Source of the DNA: CALBPI01 sp045110335
Lineage (GTDB): Bacteria > Pseudomonadota > Gammaproteobacteria > Steroidobacterales > Woeseiaceae
Direction: 5' to 3'
Length of the DNA: 64,000 bases
Assembly: GCA_045110335.1 (NCBI GenBank)
Contig: JBGCGB010000024.1
Span: 260,044 to 324,043, forward strand
Shown piece by piece: positions 8,938 to 16,690 of this stretch. Positions within the stretch are counted from its first letter, which is position 1, and each line of letters begins with the position of its first letter. The notes below the pieces were generated by a model. That model had not been told where the DNA came from and did not search any database. It saw only the letters and a list, made by a program, of their open reading frames with translations. The position numbers and the translations under genes were made by a program.

Positions 8938-9017
8938 GGGGCGTCCTTCATGGCAAGTCGAACTGGCGCTTGATTCACCAGTCGATCAAATCAAATAGAG
9001 GTGGTGTGGAGTTCGGG

Positions 9018-9623
9018 TTACGGTTTTGGCAGGTATTCCGGGATTTCGTCGAGAATATCGGCGAGGACAGGCTTATGTTCGCGAATTTCTGCCTGTGTCA
9101 GTCCGGATAGCTCATAGGGTAGGACCATCCAGTCATGCGTTTCATGAACGTAAAAGTCGGGTGGACGCAGCGTTTGCGGGCTGGGGCGATACCAAAGCGA
9201 CGCAATTCGAATATCCCGTGGCAAATTTCGTCTAGCCTTGCGACCCAGCTTGTCGATAACGGCTTGCGCGCTCGATCCCGTCGAAAAGACATCATCTACA
9301 ATTAACAACGACTGGGACGAGCTTACGTTCTCCAGCAGGTAACGCAGTCCGTGAACACGAATAGCGGACTTCTTGTCGGCACGTTGACGATGATAGGCGT
9401 CGAATCCCGCATAGCTGGTGCGTACGGCGATATGGTCGGTATCAATACCGAGGTGCTCAAGGCCTTCCTGTACCGCGATACCGACGGCGCTGCCGCCGCG
9501 CCACAGGCCGACTAGAAAGTCGGGGCGAAAATCGCTTTCCGCAATCTGTACAGACAGTTTGAACGCATCCACCAGCATGGTGTTGGCGTCAACAAATGTT
9601 TTGTTCGGCGGCGCTGTGCCCAT
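9018..9623 (-). CDS. Purine-type phosphoribosyltransferase, copy 1
   Basis: About 201 residues of a type I phosphoribosyltransferase. The PRPP-binding loop is LLIVDDVFSTGSS, and the early FLVGLWRGGSAVGIAVQE segment is the substrate-side loop seen in hypoxanthine/xanthine-guanine enzymes. The C-terminal DFYVHETHDWMVLPYEL also fits that group. It would convert a purine base plus PRPP to the nucleoside monophosphate. ATG at 9623 is preferred because CGAGG precedes it at 6 bases; another ATG at 9638 has no such site. A clear paralogue is encoded divergently about 90 bp away with the same architecture. The exact base (hypoxanthine, guanine or xanthine) cannot be read from sequence alone. Confidence 0.82.
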   Translation of the reverse strand: MGTAPPNKTFVDANTMLVDAFKLSVQIAESDFRPDFLVGLWRGGSAVGIAVQEGLEHLGIDTDHIAVRTSYAGFDAYHRQRADKKSAIRVHGLRYLLENVSSSQSLLIVDDVFSTGSSAQAVIDKLGRKARRNLPRDIRIASLWYRPSPQTLRPPDFYVHETHDWMVLPYELSGLTQAEIREHKPVLADILDEIPEYLPKP

Positions 9624-9710
9624 CGAGTGCCTCGGCATCGTTTCTGCGGTAGGATGCGAGTATACGTTTTCGAGTCGCTGACGTCAGCGCATTCTGGGAT
9701 TCCAATCGAC

Positions 9711-10283
9711 ATGAAGAAAATCGTCCTTTCCGCACAGAGTTTGCTGGAAGACTCGCTCAAGCTGGGTGCCAACGTTTTACGCAGTGGCTTTCGACCGACG
9801 CTGATCATTGCCATTTGGCGCGGTGGCACCCCGGTGGGTATGGCGGTCCAGGAATTGTTGAGCTATTGCGGCTGTGACTCCGATCATATTGCCATCAGAA
9901 CTTCGTCTTATCACGGCGTGGACCAACGCAGCAGCACCGTCAGTGTCCATGGGCTCGACTACATTGTGAACAAGATCAATGTCGAAGATCGCGTGCTGAT
10001 TGTCGATGACGTCTTCGATACCGGTAATACGATTGCTGCTGTTATTGCCGAACTGGCCCGTCGATCCCGCGACAACATGGCAGAGGATGTACGTATTGCG
10101 GTGCCGTGGTTTAAGCCAACCCGCAACCAAACCACACTGACACCAGATTATTTTGTTCACGAAACCGACGAATGGCTGGTTTTTCCGCACGAGCTGGACG
10201 CATTGACGCCGGAAGAGCTCAAAGAACACCGCCCACGATTGTCGGATGTCATCGCACCGGCCAAAGCCCGTCAGGCTGGCTAG
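9711..10283 (+). CDS. Purine-type phosphoribosyltransferase, copy 2
   Basis: 190 residues from ATG at 9711 (MKKIVLSAQSLLEDSLKL). Motifs are LIIAIWRGGTPVGMAVQELL, the PRPP loop VLIVDDVFDTGNT, and a C-terminal DYFVHETDEWLVFPHEL aligned with the paralogue on the other strand. It catalyses base plus PRPP to nucleoside monophosphate, probably with a purine. The longer frame starting at 9627 would overlap the divergent gene and has no homology, so I rejected it. It is followed by the nucleoside transporter gene after 79 bp with no terminator visible, which suggests cotranscription: uptake linked with salvage. Confidence 0.82.
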   Translation: MKKIVLSAQSLLEDSLKLGANVLRSGFRPTLIIAIWRGGTPVGMAVQELLSYCGCDSDHIAIRTSSYHGVDQRSSTVSVHGLDYIVNKINVEDRVLIVDDVFDTGNTIAAVIAELARRSRDNMAEDVRIAVPWFKPTRNQTTLTPDYFVHETDEWLVFPHELDALTPEELKEHRPRLSDVIAPAKARQAG

Positions 10284-10362
10284 GGTCAAGAGCGCAGGTC
10301 GCAGGTTCAGGCGGAAACGCCACTCATCTCATAAGAAATAACAGTAGTTGTCGGGGGATTCC

Positions 10363-11592
10363 ATGTCGGGTTCACTAATCAGTCTGGTTGGCATTGTCGT
10401 TTTGTTTGCGATCGCCATTGCGTTTTCATCGAACCGGGGTGCGATACGACCGCGAGTCGTCTTAAGCGCGTTCGCGCTGCAGGTGGTGATCGCACTGGTT
10501 GTGCTGTATCTGCCGATCGGCAAGAGCATGATCAATGGGATTAGCGGCGGCGTGCTAGCGGTCATTGGCTACGCTAGCGCCGGGATCGGCATGATTTTTG
10601 GTGATCTCTATGATCCGAATGGTCCCAATCCGTTTGCGGTCGGCGTATTGCCTGTCATCATTTTCTTCGCGTCCCTGATGGCTGTGCTTTATCACATCGG
10701 CATTATGCAATGGGTGGTCAGAATCGTCGGCGGCGGTTTACAACGCATTATTGGCACGCGGCCGGTGGAGTCGCTCAATGCGGCGGCCAATATTTTCGTC
10801 GGTCAGACCGAAGCGCCGCTGGTGGTGCGACCTTATTTGCTTAGCATTACGAAACCGCAGTTATTTACGATCATGGTCTCCGGCACGGCGTCGGTTGCCG
10901 GTACCGTTTTGGTGGCTTACCAGGGAATGGGCGCTGACCTTGAGTACTTGCTTGCCGCCAGTTTCATGGCTGCACCAGGTGGTCTGCTGATGGCAAAGTT
11001 GATGATGCCTGACGAGCCGGAGACGGCTGAAGAAAAGGCGGCACCGCTGACAGAGTCGGTCGTTATAGAGAAAGAGAAAAACGTTATTTTGGCAGCGGCA
11101 GCGGGCGCTCAGGATGGCGTGCGACTGGCCGTCATGATCGGCGCGATGCTGCTGGCTTTTGTTGCTTTGATTGCGCTTTGCAATGGTGTGATCGGTAGCT
11201 TGTTCGGTTTGGTGGGCATTGAGGATATGACGGTGGAGCGGATGCTCGGCTGGGTATTCTCTCCGCTGATGTGGCTGCTTAGTGTGCCGTGGGATGAGGC
11301 GCAGATTGCCGGTAGTCTTTTCGGCAAGAAGTTGATTCTGAATGAGTTTGTGGCGTTTTTTGATTTCGGCTTGGTGAAGGACACACTCAGTCCGCGTACT
11401 AACGCCGTTATCACTTTTTCGCTGTGTGGTTTCGCTAATCTGTCGTCCATTGCCATCTTATTGGGTGGCTTGGGTGTTTTGATCCCGGAGCAGCGCGAGT
11501 TGATCGGACAGTTTGGCATCAAGGCCGTTTTGGCGGGTTCGTTGTCGAACTTGATGAGTGCGGCGTTAGCCAGCCTGATGTTGGGTCTATAG
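10363..11592 (+). CDS. nupC: Concentrative nucleoside transporter, NupC/CNT family
   Basis: 409 residues, strongly hydrophobic, with about ten membrane segments. CNT-family signatures are visible: the VGQTEAPLVVRPYL motif in the substrate site, VSGTASVAGTVLVAYQGMG, NEFVAFFDFG and the conserved CGFANLSSIAILLGGLG. CNT proteins carry nucleosides into the cell by cation symport. ATG at 10363 follows a purine-rich GGGGG stretch; TTG at 10348 is less likely. The 3' end overlaps the convergent cdd gene by 6 bp. Its position among phosphorylase, deaminase and kinase genes supports a nucleoside import role. Confidence 0.93.
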   Translation: MSGSLISLVGIVVLFAIAIAFSSNRGAIRPRVVLSAFALQVVIALVVLYLPIGKSMINGISGGVLAVIGYASAGIGMIFGDLYDPNGPNPFAVGVLPVIIFFASLMAVLYHIGIMQWVVRIVGGGLQRIIGTRPVESLNAAANIFVGQTEAPLVVRPYLLSITKPQLFTIMVSGTASVAGTVLVAYQGMGADLEYLLAASFMAAPGGLLMAKLMMPDEPETAEEKAAPLTESVVIEKEKNVILAAAAGAQDGVRLAVMIGAMLLAFVALIALCNGVIGSLFGLVGIEDMTVERMLGWVFSPLMWLLSVPWDEAQIAGSLFGKKLILNEFVAFFDFGLVKDTLSPRTNAVITFSLCGFANLSSIAILLGGLGVLIPEQRELIGQFGIKAVLAGSLSNLMSAALASLMLGL

Positions 11593-11994
11593 CGAAAAAC
11601 CACCGGGCAGCAAGTCGTCGATTGTGACGGATTGCCATTCATCGTCCTTGCCGATTAACCAGATTCTGGTGGTGCTATCGGCAAATTCGCGGATGCGTTG
11701 CCGGCAGCCACCACACGGTGAGCAGGGTCCGGGGGTCTGTTTGCCCCCAATGACCAATATCTCCCGGATGGCCAACTGGCCGCTCGATATCAGTCCGCCA
11801 ATGGCCGATGTCTCGGCGCACTGACCTTCCGGATAGGCGGCGTTTTCGACATTGCAGCCGGCATGTATTGCGCCTTTGTCGTCTCGAATAGCAGCGCCGA
11901 CTTTGTAATCAGAGTAGGGCGCATGGGCGTTTTCGCGTACCGCGAGCGCCGCTGCCAGTAAATCATCAGGTGGCGTGATCACATTGGTTACCAT
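11587..11994 (-). CDS. cdd: Cytidine deaminase
   Basis: 135 residues, the size of the short tetrameric cytidine deaminases. The zinc and catalytic motifs are intact: HAGCNVENAAYPEGQCAE (with the zinc Cys and catalytic Glu of this class) and PCSPCGGCRQ with two further zinc cysteines. It converts cytidine and deoxycytidine to uridine and deoxyuridine. It is the last gene of a tight minus-strand set upp, lipoprotein, cdd (gaps of 0 and 3 bp) and its stop end overlaps the nucleoside transporter gene by 6 bp. Confidence 0.96.
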   Translation of the reverse strand: MVTNVITPPDDLLAAALAVRENAHAPYSDYKVGAAIRDDKGAIHAGCNVENAAYPEGQCAETSAIGGLISSGQLAIREILVIGGKQTPGPCSPCGGCRQRIREFADSTTRIWLIGKDDEWQSVTIDDLLPGGFSL

Positions 11995-11997
11995 CGG

Positions 11998-12951
11998 CTA
12001 GGGTTTGGCATCACCGGGGGAAAACCGGTAGAGCGGCGCGCGTTCTCTTTCTGTCGAGATGAACAAATTGCCATCTGGGCCGAACGCCACTGTTTCCGGT
12101 TGCGGTAGGATCGGCATGCCGATTGGCCGGAGTTCGCCCGCAAAGGCTTCCATCCAGCTTTGCCCGGGTGCGAGCTTGATCAGATAAGTCTCGCCGTAAG
12201 TCATCAAGGCAATGGTCTGGCCGTCACGCGACAAATCCATGCTCGTCGGTTGATTCCTGTAGATGCCGTACTTCGGGAACAGTTTGAGTTCGAGCTCGGT
12301 CGGCGCAGGAATGGTCAACACGTCGCCGAGCCGCATTGGTCGAACCGAGGTTTTTGTACCGCTGCGCGCCTGCATCATGGCCTCTTTGAGACCCAACGAA
12401 TAAAGTATTGGGGGCTTCGTGCGCTTGCTCAAGATGAAGATTGCATCCCGGCTTGCATCTACGGCAATGGCTTCAACATCCCGCGGCCCGTCGGGGTAGG
12501 TCATCGTGATGCTCATACTCTCGAGTTTGTCGCCATCCGACGGGGACTTTGGTTCCTTGACGAAAATGAGTCTGACTTCATCTCGTACCGCTTTGTTATC
12601 GCCAACGTCGGCGATGAGTAGCCATGGTTGTCCGTCGAGTTCGAATCCCGCCAGTTCTTCCCAATCGCGATTCTTTACCCCTTTTACTTTCAACACGTCA
12701 TGTTGCATGTCGGTCGTGGAAACGGCAATCAAAGAGGCTGAGTTTCCCTGATCGTTGATAAACCAGATTCTATTTGAGTCGTAGTAGGAAACAGCCATAC
12801 CCGACGCTTCCGGAAGTACGGAGAAATCGAGTTCGCCAAGAAAAGTGGGGCCTGCGTTCTCGGCTGTCTGTTGATCGACCGCACGCTGCTCTTGTCCGAC
12901 GGAACAAGCAGAGGCCAGAAGCAGCGTTGTAGTGAGAAGAAATCGTTTCAT
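11998..12951 (-). CDS. Uncharacterised lipoprotein with predicted beta-propeller, in upp-cdd operon
   Basis: 317 residues. A signal peptide with lipobox (LLLASAC, mature Cys at 16) predicts an envelope lipoprotein. The body shows repeated propeller-like strands: EASGMAVSYYDSNRIWFINDQGN, RDWEELAGFELDGQPWLLIADVGDN, RDVEAIAVDASRDAIFILSKR, TSMDLSRDGQTIALMTYG, and PETVAFGPDGNLFISTERE near the end. Such patterns occur in esterase-like or SdiA-regulated-like hypothetical proteins; I do not recognise a catalytic site. The start codon directly follows the upp stop and cdd begins 3 bp after its stop, so expression is tied to pyrimidine salvage. That is the only functional hint. Confidence 0.75.
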   Translation of the reverse strand: MKRFLLTTTLLLASACSVGQEQRAVDQQTAENAGPTFLGELDFSVLPEASGMAVSYYDSNRIWFINDQGNSASLIAVSTTDMQHDVLKVKGVKNRDWEELAGFELDGQPWLLIADVGDNKAVRDEVRLIFVKEPKSPSDGDKLESMSITMTYPDGPRDVEAIAVDASRDAIFILSKRTKPPILYSLGLKEAMMQARSGTKTSVRPMRLGDVLTIPAPTELELKLFPKYGIYRNQPTSMDLSRDGQTIALMTYGETYLIKLAPGQSWMEAFAGELRPIGMPILPQPETVAFGPDGNLFISTERERAPLYRFSPGDAKP

Positions 12952-13584
12952 CTATTCGGTTCCATAAAGGCGATCTCCGGCGTCGCCCAAGCCTGGGATG
13001 ATGTACTTACGTTCATCCAATCGCTGATCGATAGCCGCTACGTAGACAGGCACATCTTCATGTTGCGCGCTGACGGCACTAAGGCCCTCTGGGCAAGTCA
13101 CGATAGCGACGACTACAATACGTTTGGCACCGGCTTGTTTCAGGAGTTCAATCGTCGCATTGGTCGACCCGCCGGTCGCGAGCATCGGATCAATGACCAA
13201 ATGGAAAGCAGATTCCGGGTTAGGCGGTAGCTTGCAGTAGTACTCGACGGGTTGTTTGGTCACTTCATCGCGATACAACCCCACGAAGCCAACCCGCGCA
13301 TTGGGCACCAGCGCCAGAATGCCATCGAGCATGCCGATGCCGGCTCGAATGATTGGTGTCACGACGATGTCTTCGGCAAGCGTTTGCGCGTCGCACGATG
13401 CCAATGGTGTTTCGATGGTGACCGGTTGCAGCTTGGCGGTTTTTAGTGCCTCGTAGCTCACCAACTGGGTGATCTCCGAAACAAGCTCCCGGCATTGTTT
13501 GTGGCCAGTGTCAGCCGCTCGCAAGATCGCGAGTTTGTGTTGGATGCAGGGATGATTGACTTCGAAGTGCATAAACTTTTCCAT
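12952..13584 (-). CDS. upp: Uracil phosphoribosyltransferase
   Basis: 210 residues from ATG at 13584 (MEKFMHFEVNHP), matching the family length. It makes UMP from uracil and PRPP. Motifs are HPCIQHKLAILR at the N-terminus, VVTPIIRAGIGMLDG, the PRPP loop HLVIDPMLATGGST, and the uracil-binding tail YIIPGLGDAGDRLYGTE, which is intact to the last residue. A longer in-frame start at 13680 is rejected since it would overlap tdk. It leads the minus-strand operon upp, lipoprotein, cdd: deamination by Cdd and uracil salvage by Upp complement each other. Confidence 0.96.
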   Translation of the reverse strand: MEKFMHFEVNHPCIQHKLAILRAADTGHKQCRELVSEITQLVSYEALKTAKLQPVTIETPLASCDAQTLAEDIVVTPIIRAGIGMLDGILALVPNARVGFVGLYRDEVTKQPVEYYCKLPPNPESAFHLVIDPMLATGGSTNATIELLKQAGAKRIVVVAIVTCPEGLSAVSAQHEDVPVYVAAIDQRLDERKYIIPGLGDAGDRLYGTE

Positions 13585-13615
13585 GGCGCGGCTGCGGGCG
13601 TCGCGCTGATCGCTT

Positions 13616-13621
13616 ATTATA
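13616..13621 (-). promoter_or_regulatory. Candidate -10 box for upp operon
   Basis: On the minus strand this reads TATAAT, a perfect sigma-70 -10 hexamer, about 32 bp before the upp start, which would give a leader of roughly 25 nt. No convincing -35 box is found at the expected distance. The divergent tdk gene starts at 13673, so the short intergenic space must also hold its promoter. Confidence 0.35.
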
Positions 13622-13672
13622 GCGTGGCGCCGTTTTGAATGCCTAAATGGCACTGTATTTGGAGATTTCGCA

Positions 13673-14266
13673 TTGGCCAAGCTTTATTTTTACTATTCCT
13701 CGATGAATGCCGGTAAATCCACGGCGTTGCTGCAGTCAAGTTACAACTACGTAGAGCGCGGTATGAATACGCTGGTGATGGCGCCTAAGCTGGATGATCG
13801 TTACGGTTCCGGAAAGGTGACCTCGCGCATTGGGATTGATGCGAATGCGGAGACTTTCGGGCGTGATGACGACTTGTATGCGGTGATTGGATCAAGACAA
13901 TCGCGCGAGCAACTGCACTGCGTGCTAATCGATGAGGCGCAATTTCTAACGCGTGATCAAGTGTTCCAATTGGGTCGCGTCTGCGATCAACTCAACATTC
14001 CGGTCTTGGCTTACGGTCTGCGAACCGACTTTCAGGGCGAGCCATTCGAGGGCAGCAAGTACTTGCTTGCCTGGGCCGATAACCTGAACGAGATTAAAGC
14101 CATTTGTTATTGCGGTAGCAAAGCAACGATGGTGGTTCGTCAGGATGAATCGGGCGCGACCGTTACCGATGGATCGCAGGTCGAGATCGGCGGAAATGAT
14201 CGTTACGTTTCGTTGTGTCGCGCGCATTTCAACCAGAGCTTTTACGAGTTACCGTCCAGAAAATAG
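13673..14266 (+). CDS. tdk: Thymidine kinase
   Basis: 197 residues of a type II thymidine kinase, which phosphorylates thymidine and deoxyuridine to the monophosphates. The Walker A loop is SSMNAGKSTALLQ near the N-terminus, the Walker B/lasso region is VLIDEAQFLTRDQV with the catalytic Glu, and DFQGEPFEGSKYLL follows. The zinc site is reduced: CYCG is present but the second pair is not an obvious CxxC, only SLCRAHF. The start codon is TTG at 13673 with GGAG eight to nine bases upstream. It is divergent from upp. Confidence 0.94.
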   Translation: MAKLYFYYSSMNAGKSTALLQSSYNYVERGMNTLVMAPKLDDRYGSGKVTSRIGIDANAETFGRDDDLYAVIGSRQSREQLHCVLIDEAQFLTRDQVFQLGRVCDQLNIPVLAYGLRTDFQGEPFEGSKYLLAWADNLNEIKAICYCGSKATMVVRQDESGATVTDGSQVEIGGNDRYVSLCRAHFNQSFYELPSRK

Positions 14267-14453
14267 GTAGTGCTGTCGCTATCGGCTAGTTGCAAGAACG
14301 GATTGGTTGCGATCGACGATTCGCAGACAATCAGGAATGGGTCATTCCGTCTGACGATTGAGCCGCCGCTGTGATCAAGCTGTCTGGCTAGAGGTTTTGC
14401 ATCGACTGGCAGTTGCGCCAGGCAACTAAAACCTTCGGTGGTTGTCGCTACCG

Positions 14454-15101
14454 TTAGCTTTTCAGCGTACCCAGGTATTCGTCAATCGCCGCCTCGGTTA
14501 CGACGTCGGCATACTTGGCCTGCATATCAAAAAGGTTAGCGTTGTGCGGGTCGGGATGACGATCACCACACGCATCAGAGACCACGATGGGAATAAAGCC
14601 GTGCGATACGCAGTCGACACAGGTTGCACGAATACAGCCACTGGTCGTCAAGCCGGTAATGATCAGGCTATCGATTCCTTGCGCGGTCAGCGTCGACGCG
14701 AGCGACGTGCCGAAGAAGGCACTGGGATACTGCTTGGAAATGACCAATTCGTCGTCGCCGGGTTCCAGACCGTTCGGCCAGTTAGCCATCGGATTGCCGG
14801 CCGAGAAGTTCGCGAGCGGCAAGGCTTTCTCGGCGAATCGCCCGCCGTTGACCATTGACGGATGATAGACCACGTTGGTGTAGATGACCGGAACGCCTGC
14901 ATCGCGTGCCGCCTCACGTACACGAAGTGCGCTTGCCAGTTCATCGTCAACACCGGAAAATAACGCGTTGCCCGGTTCGAAATAAGCCTGAACAAAGTCG
15001 ATCAAAATAAGGGCAGGGCGTTTGCCGAACCCTAGATTATTGTCGTAAGCTTTTTTGTAATTCTCGTCTGCGGATACGTTAGTCAAGATACACCTTTCCA
15101 T
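14454..15101 (-). CDS. Isochorismatase-family cysteine hydrolase
   Basis: 215 residues (about 210 if translation begins at TTG 15086, which has a good GGAAAGG site; ATG 15101 is the alternative). The cysteine-hydrolase triad of this family is visible: Asp in ALILIDFVQAYFEP, Lys in ELVISKQYPSAFFGT, and Cys in TGLTTSGCIRATCVDC. Family members hydrolyse amides such as N-carbamoylsarcosine, nicotinamide, ureidoacrylate or other carbamoyl compounds. The RATCVDCVSHGF pattern resembles the N-carbamoylsarcosine amidase/ureidoacrylate hydrolase group. Its start overlaps the stop of the upstream amidohydrolase gene, indicating translational coupling. Substrate not assignable; a pyrimidine or purine degradation step is possible. 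Confidence 0.82.
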   Translation of the reverse strand: MERCILTNVSADENYKKAYDNNLGFGKRPALILIDFVQAYFEPGNALFSGVDDELASALRVREAARDAGVPVIYTNVVYHPSMVNGGRFAEKALPLANFSAGNPMANWPNGLEPGDDELVISKQYPSAFFGTSLASTLTAQGIDSLIITGLTTSGCIRATCVDCVSHGFIPIVVSDACGDRHPDPHNANLFDMQAKYADVVTEAAIDEYLGTLKS

Positions 15102-16365
15102 CTTTCATGACGAAGCCCATTTCAAGCAGTGCTTTGATGTCTTCGAGGGGGGATACTTCTGTGGCAACGATGTCAGCATGCTTGCCAACTTCGATGGTGC
15201 CGATTTGGTCGGTCATGTCGATCAGATCTGCCGCATTGACTGTCGCCGAAATCAAAATGTCCATAGGCGTCATACCGGCGTTGTACATCAACACGGCTTC
15301 CTCGGCATTCGTACCGTGTGCCGAAACACCGCTGTCTGTGCCGTAGGCGATCTTGACGCCTGCTTTGTATGCTTTGCCGAAGTTACCGGCCATGTCGGCG
15401 CCAACGCGGATGGCTTTCTCTTTAATCGCAGGTGTCATAAAGTCCGAGTTCTCGGCCATGCGTTTGACGGTTTCACCGGCGATTAATGTTGGCACCAGAT
15501 AAGCGCCAGTTTGTTTGAATAATTTGATCGCCCGTGGACCGGTATAGCTGCCATGCTCGATGCTATCCACGCCGGCTTCTAGTGCGGCGATAATGCCTTC
15601 CTCGGCATGCGCATGGCTCGCGACTTTACGGCCCATGCGTTGGGCTGCCTGAACGACTTCGCGAAGCTCGTCCATTTCCATCTGTTGCCCTGTGCCGGTG
15701 GCACGATCCGTTAAGACGCCGCCAGTCGATGTGATCTTGATAAGGTCGGCACCGTATTTGATCGCGTCGCGCGTCGCGCGTCTGCAATCAAAAGGACCGT
15801 CGCAGATTGTGCGCGCTGTGTAGAGCTCCATCAGGTCCGGTTTGACGCCGCTAATATCCGCATGACCGCCGGTGATGCCCACGCCGCCCGCGGCAATAAT
15901 CCGCGGCCCGTCGATGTAGCCACGGTTAATCGCATCGCGGAGTGCGAACATGCCTTGGCCATCGTTGCCAACATCACGAACGGTTGTAAAACCGGCTCGC
16001 AACGTGCGCATGGCGTATTGAATGCTACGCATATGCACGAGCTCATCAGACAGCTTCAATGCGTCGCGCTCTTGATTGGGCCCCAGCTCGCCTTGTAAGT
16101 GAACATGCATGTCCATGAGCCCGGGCATGACGAACTGGTCTTTTAAATCGATGACCGTAGCGTCGGGATAGGCGCTGGCGTCGGCATAGCCGCCTTCAAC
16201 GGCAGTGATTCTGCCATCGACAATGACAATGGTCTGTTCGTTCTGAGGGGCTTCACCCGGTACCGCTAACAACTGCCCTGCATGGATCAACGTGGTTTCT
16301 GCATGGAGCGTTGCGGTTAGCAGCGCCAGCGTCATTGCGAGTCCGAATATAAGCCGATTCATCAT
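15079..16365 (-). CDS. Exported amidohydrolase, imidazolonepropionase/prolidase-like
   Basis: 428 residues with an N-terminal signal peptide ending at LHAETT, so a periplasmic enzyme. It is a metal-dependent amidohydrolase: MPGLMDMHVHLQGE (HxH), a lysine ligand candidate in DLIKITSTGG, SHAHAEEGI and IEHGSYTG (two His), and YGTDSGVSAHG (Asp). This arrangement is that of the large group annotated as Xaa-Pro dipeptidase-like or imidazolonepropionase-like amidohydrolases that cleave dipeptides or cyclic amides. It overlaps the next gene, an isochorismatase-type hydrolase, so the two may act in sequence on one amide compound, although the partner has no signal peptide. Confidence 0.83.
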   Translation of the reverse strand: MMNRLIFGLAMTLALLTATLHAETTLIHAGQLLAVPGEAPQNEQTIVIVDGRITAVEGGYADASAYPDATVIDLKDQFVMPGLMDMHVHLQGELGPNQERDALKLSDELVHMRSIQYAMRTLRAGFTTVRDVGNDGQGMFALRDAINRGYIDGPRIIAAGGVGITGGHADISGVKPDLMELYTARTICDGPFDCRRATRDAIKYGADLIKITSTGGVLTDRATGTGQQMEMDELREVVQAAQRMGRKVASHAHAEEGIIAALEAGVDSIEHGSYTGPRAIKLFKQTGAYLVPTLIAGETVKRMAENSDFMTPAIKEKAIRVGADMAGNFGKAYKAGVKIAYGTDSGVSAHGTNAEEAVLMYNAGMTPMDILISATVNAADLIDMTDQIGTIEVGKHADIVATEVSPLEDIKALLEMGFVMKDGKVYLD

Positions 16366-16576
16366 TATTATTGTCCTGCCTGCGTGGAAGTTATCGGCTT
16401 ACTGTGCCATTCCGCGGGCACTTCTGCCAGCGGCGCGGAGCGTTCGGCAGAAACTGTCGCCTAAAGATTCGTAAAAGCGTTGAAAAATTACGCCAGAGTA
16501 CATCGCTAGTATTTTGTATGGAGCAGCGACGAGACTGATAGATCAATACGCGTTTGTTCAAAAATCTTGCTGAGAT

Positions 16577-16604
16577 CTTGAAAAAAAACGGGCTGATCCC
16601 ATTT
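16577..16604 (+). promoter_or_regulatory. Sigma-32 (RpoH)-type promoter of the small heat-shock gene
   Basis: CTTGAA at 16577-16582 and TCCCATTT at 16597-16604 are separated by 14 bp, the spacing of classical heat-shock promoters (CTTGAA, N14, CCCCAT). Transcription would start near 16611, giving a leader of about 80 nt that includes the RNA thermometer. The rest of the 325 bp space upstream (16366-16576) shows no gene or clear repeat; it must also hold the promoter of the divergent amidohydrolase. Confidence 0.82.
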
Positions 16605-16663
16605 CTATACAGTGCCAAAGCGGGTCTCTGAGAGAACGTGGCGGTGCAAATTTTGTAAATGAC

Positions 16664-16690
16664 ATATTGCTTCTGTTGGAGGATATACAG
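16664..16690 (+). promoter_or_regulatory. ROSE-like RNA thermometer over the hsp20 ribosome binding site
   Basis: In the mRNA, UUGCU (16667-16671) faces AGGA (16680-16683) of the Shine-Dalgarno sequence, the hallmark of ROSE elements: U-A, C-G, G-G and U-A pairs with one bulged U. The helix continues outward with AUA (16664-16666) against UAU (16684-16686) and inward with UC against GG, closing on a UGUU loop. The hairpin would hide the ribosome binding site at low temperature and melt on heating. ROSE elements are known before ibpA-like genes. The structure was paired by hand, not folded by program. Confidence 0.75.

Noticed and set aside
13585..13680. N-terminal extension of upp
   Set aside because: The added 32 residues are not part of the family and would overlap the divergent tdk start.
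16667..16690. Upstream TTG start for the small heat-shock protein
   Set aside because: It lies within the thermometer hairpin; ATG at 16691 has an ideal ribosome binding site and matches IbpA N-termini.
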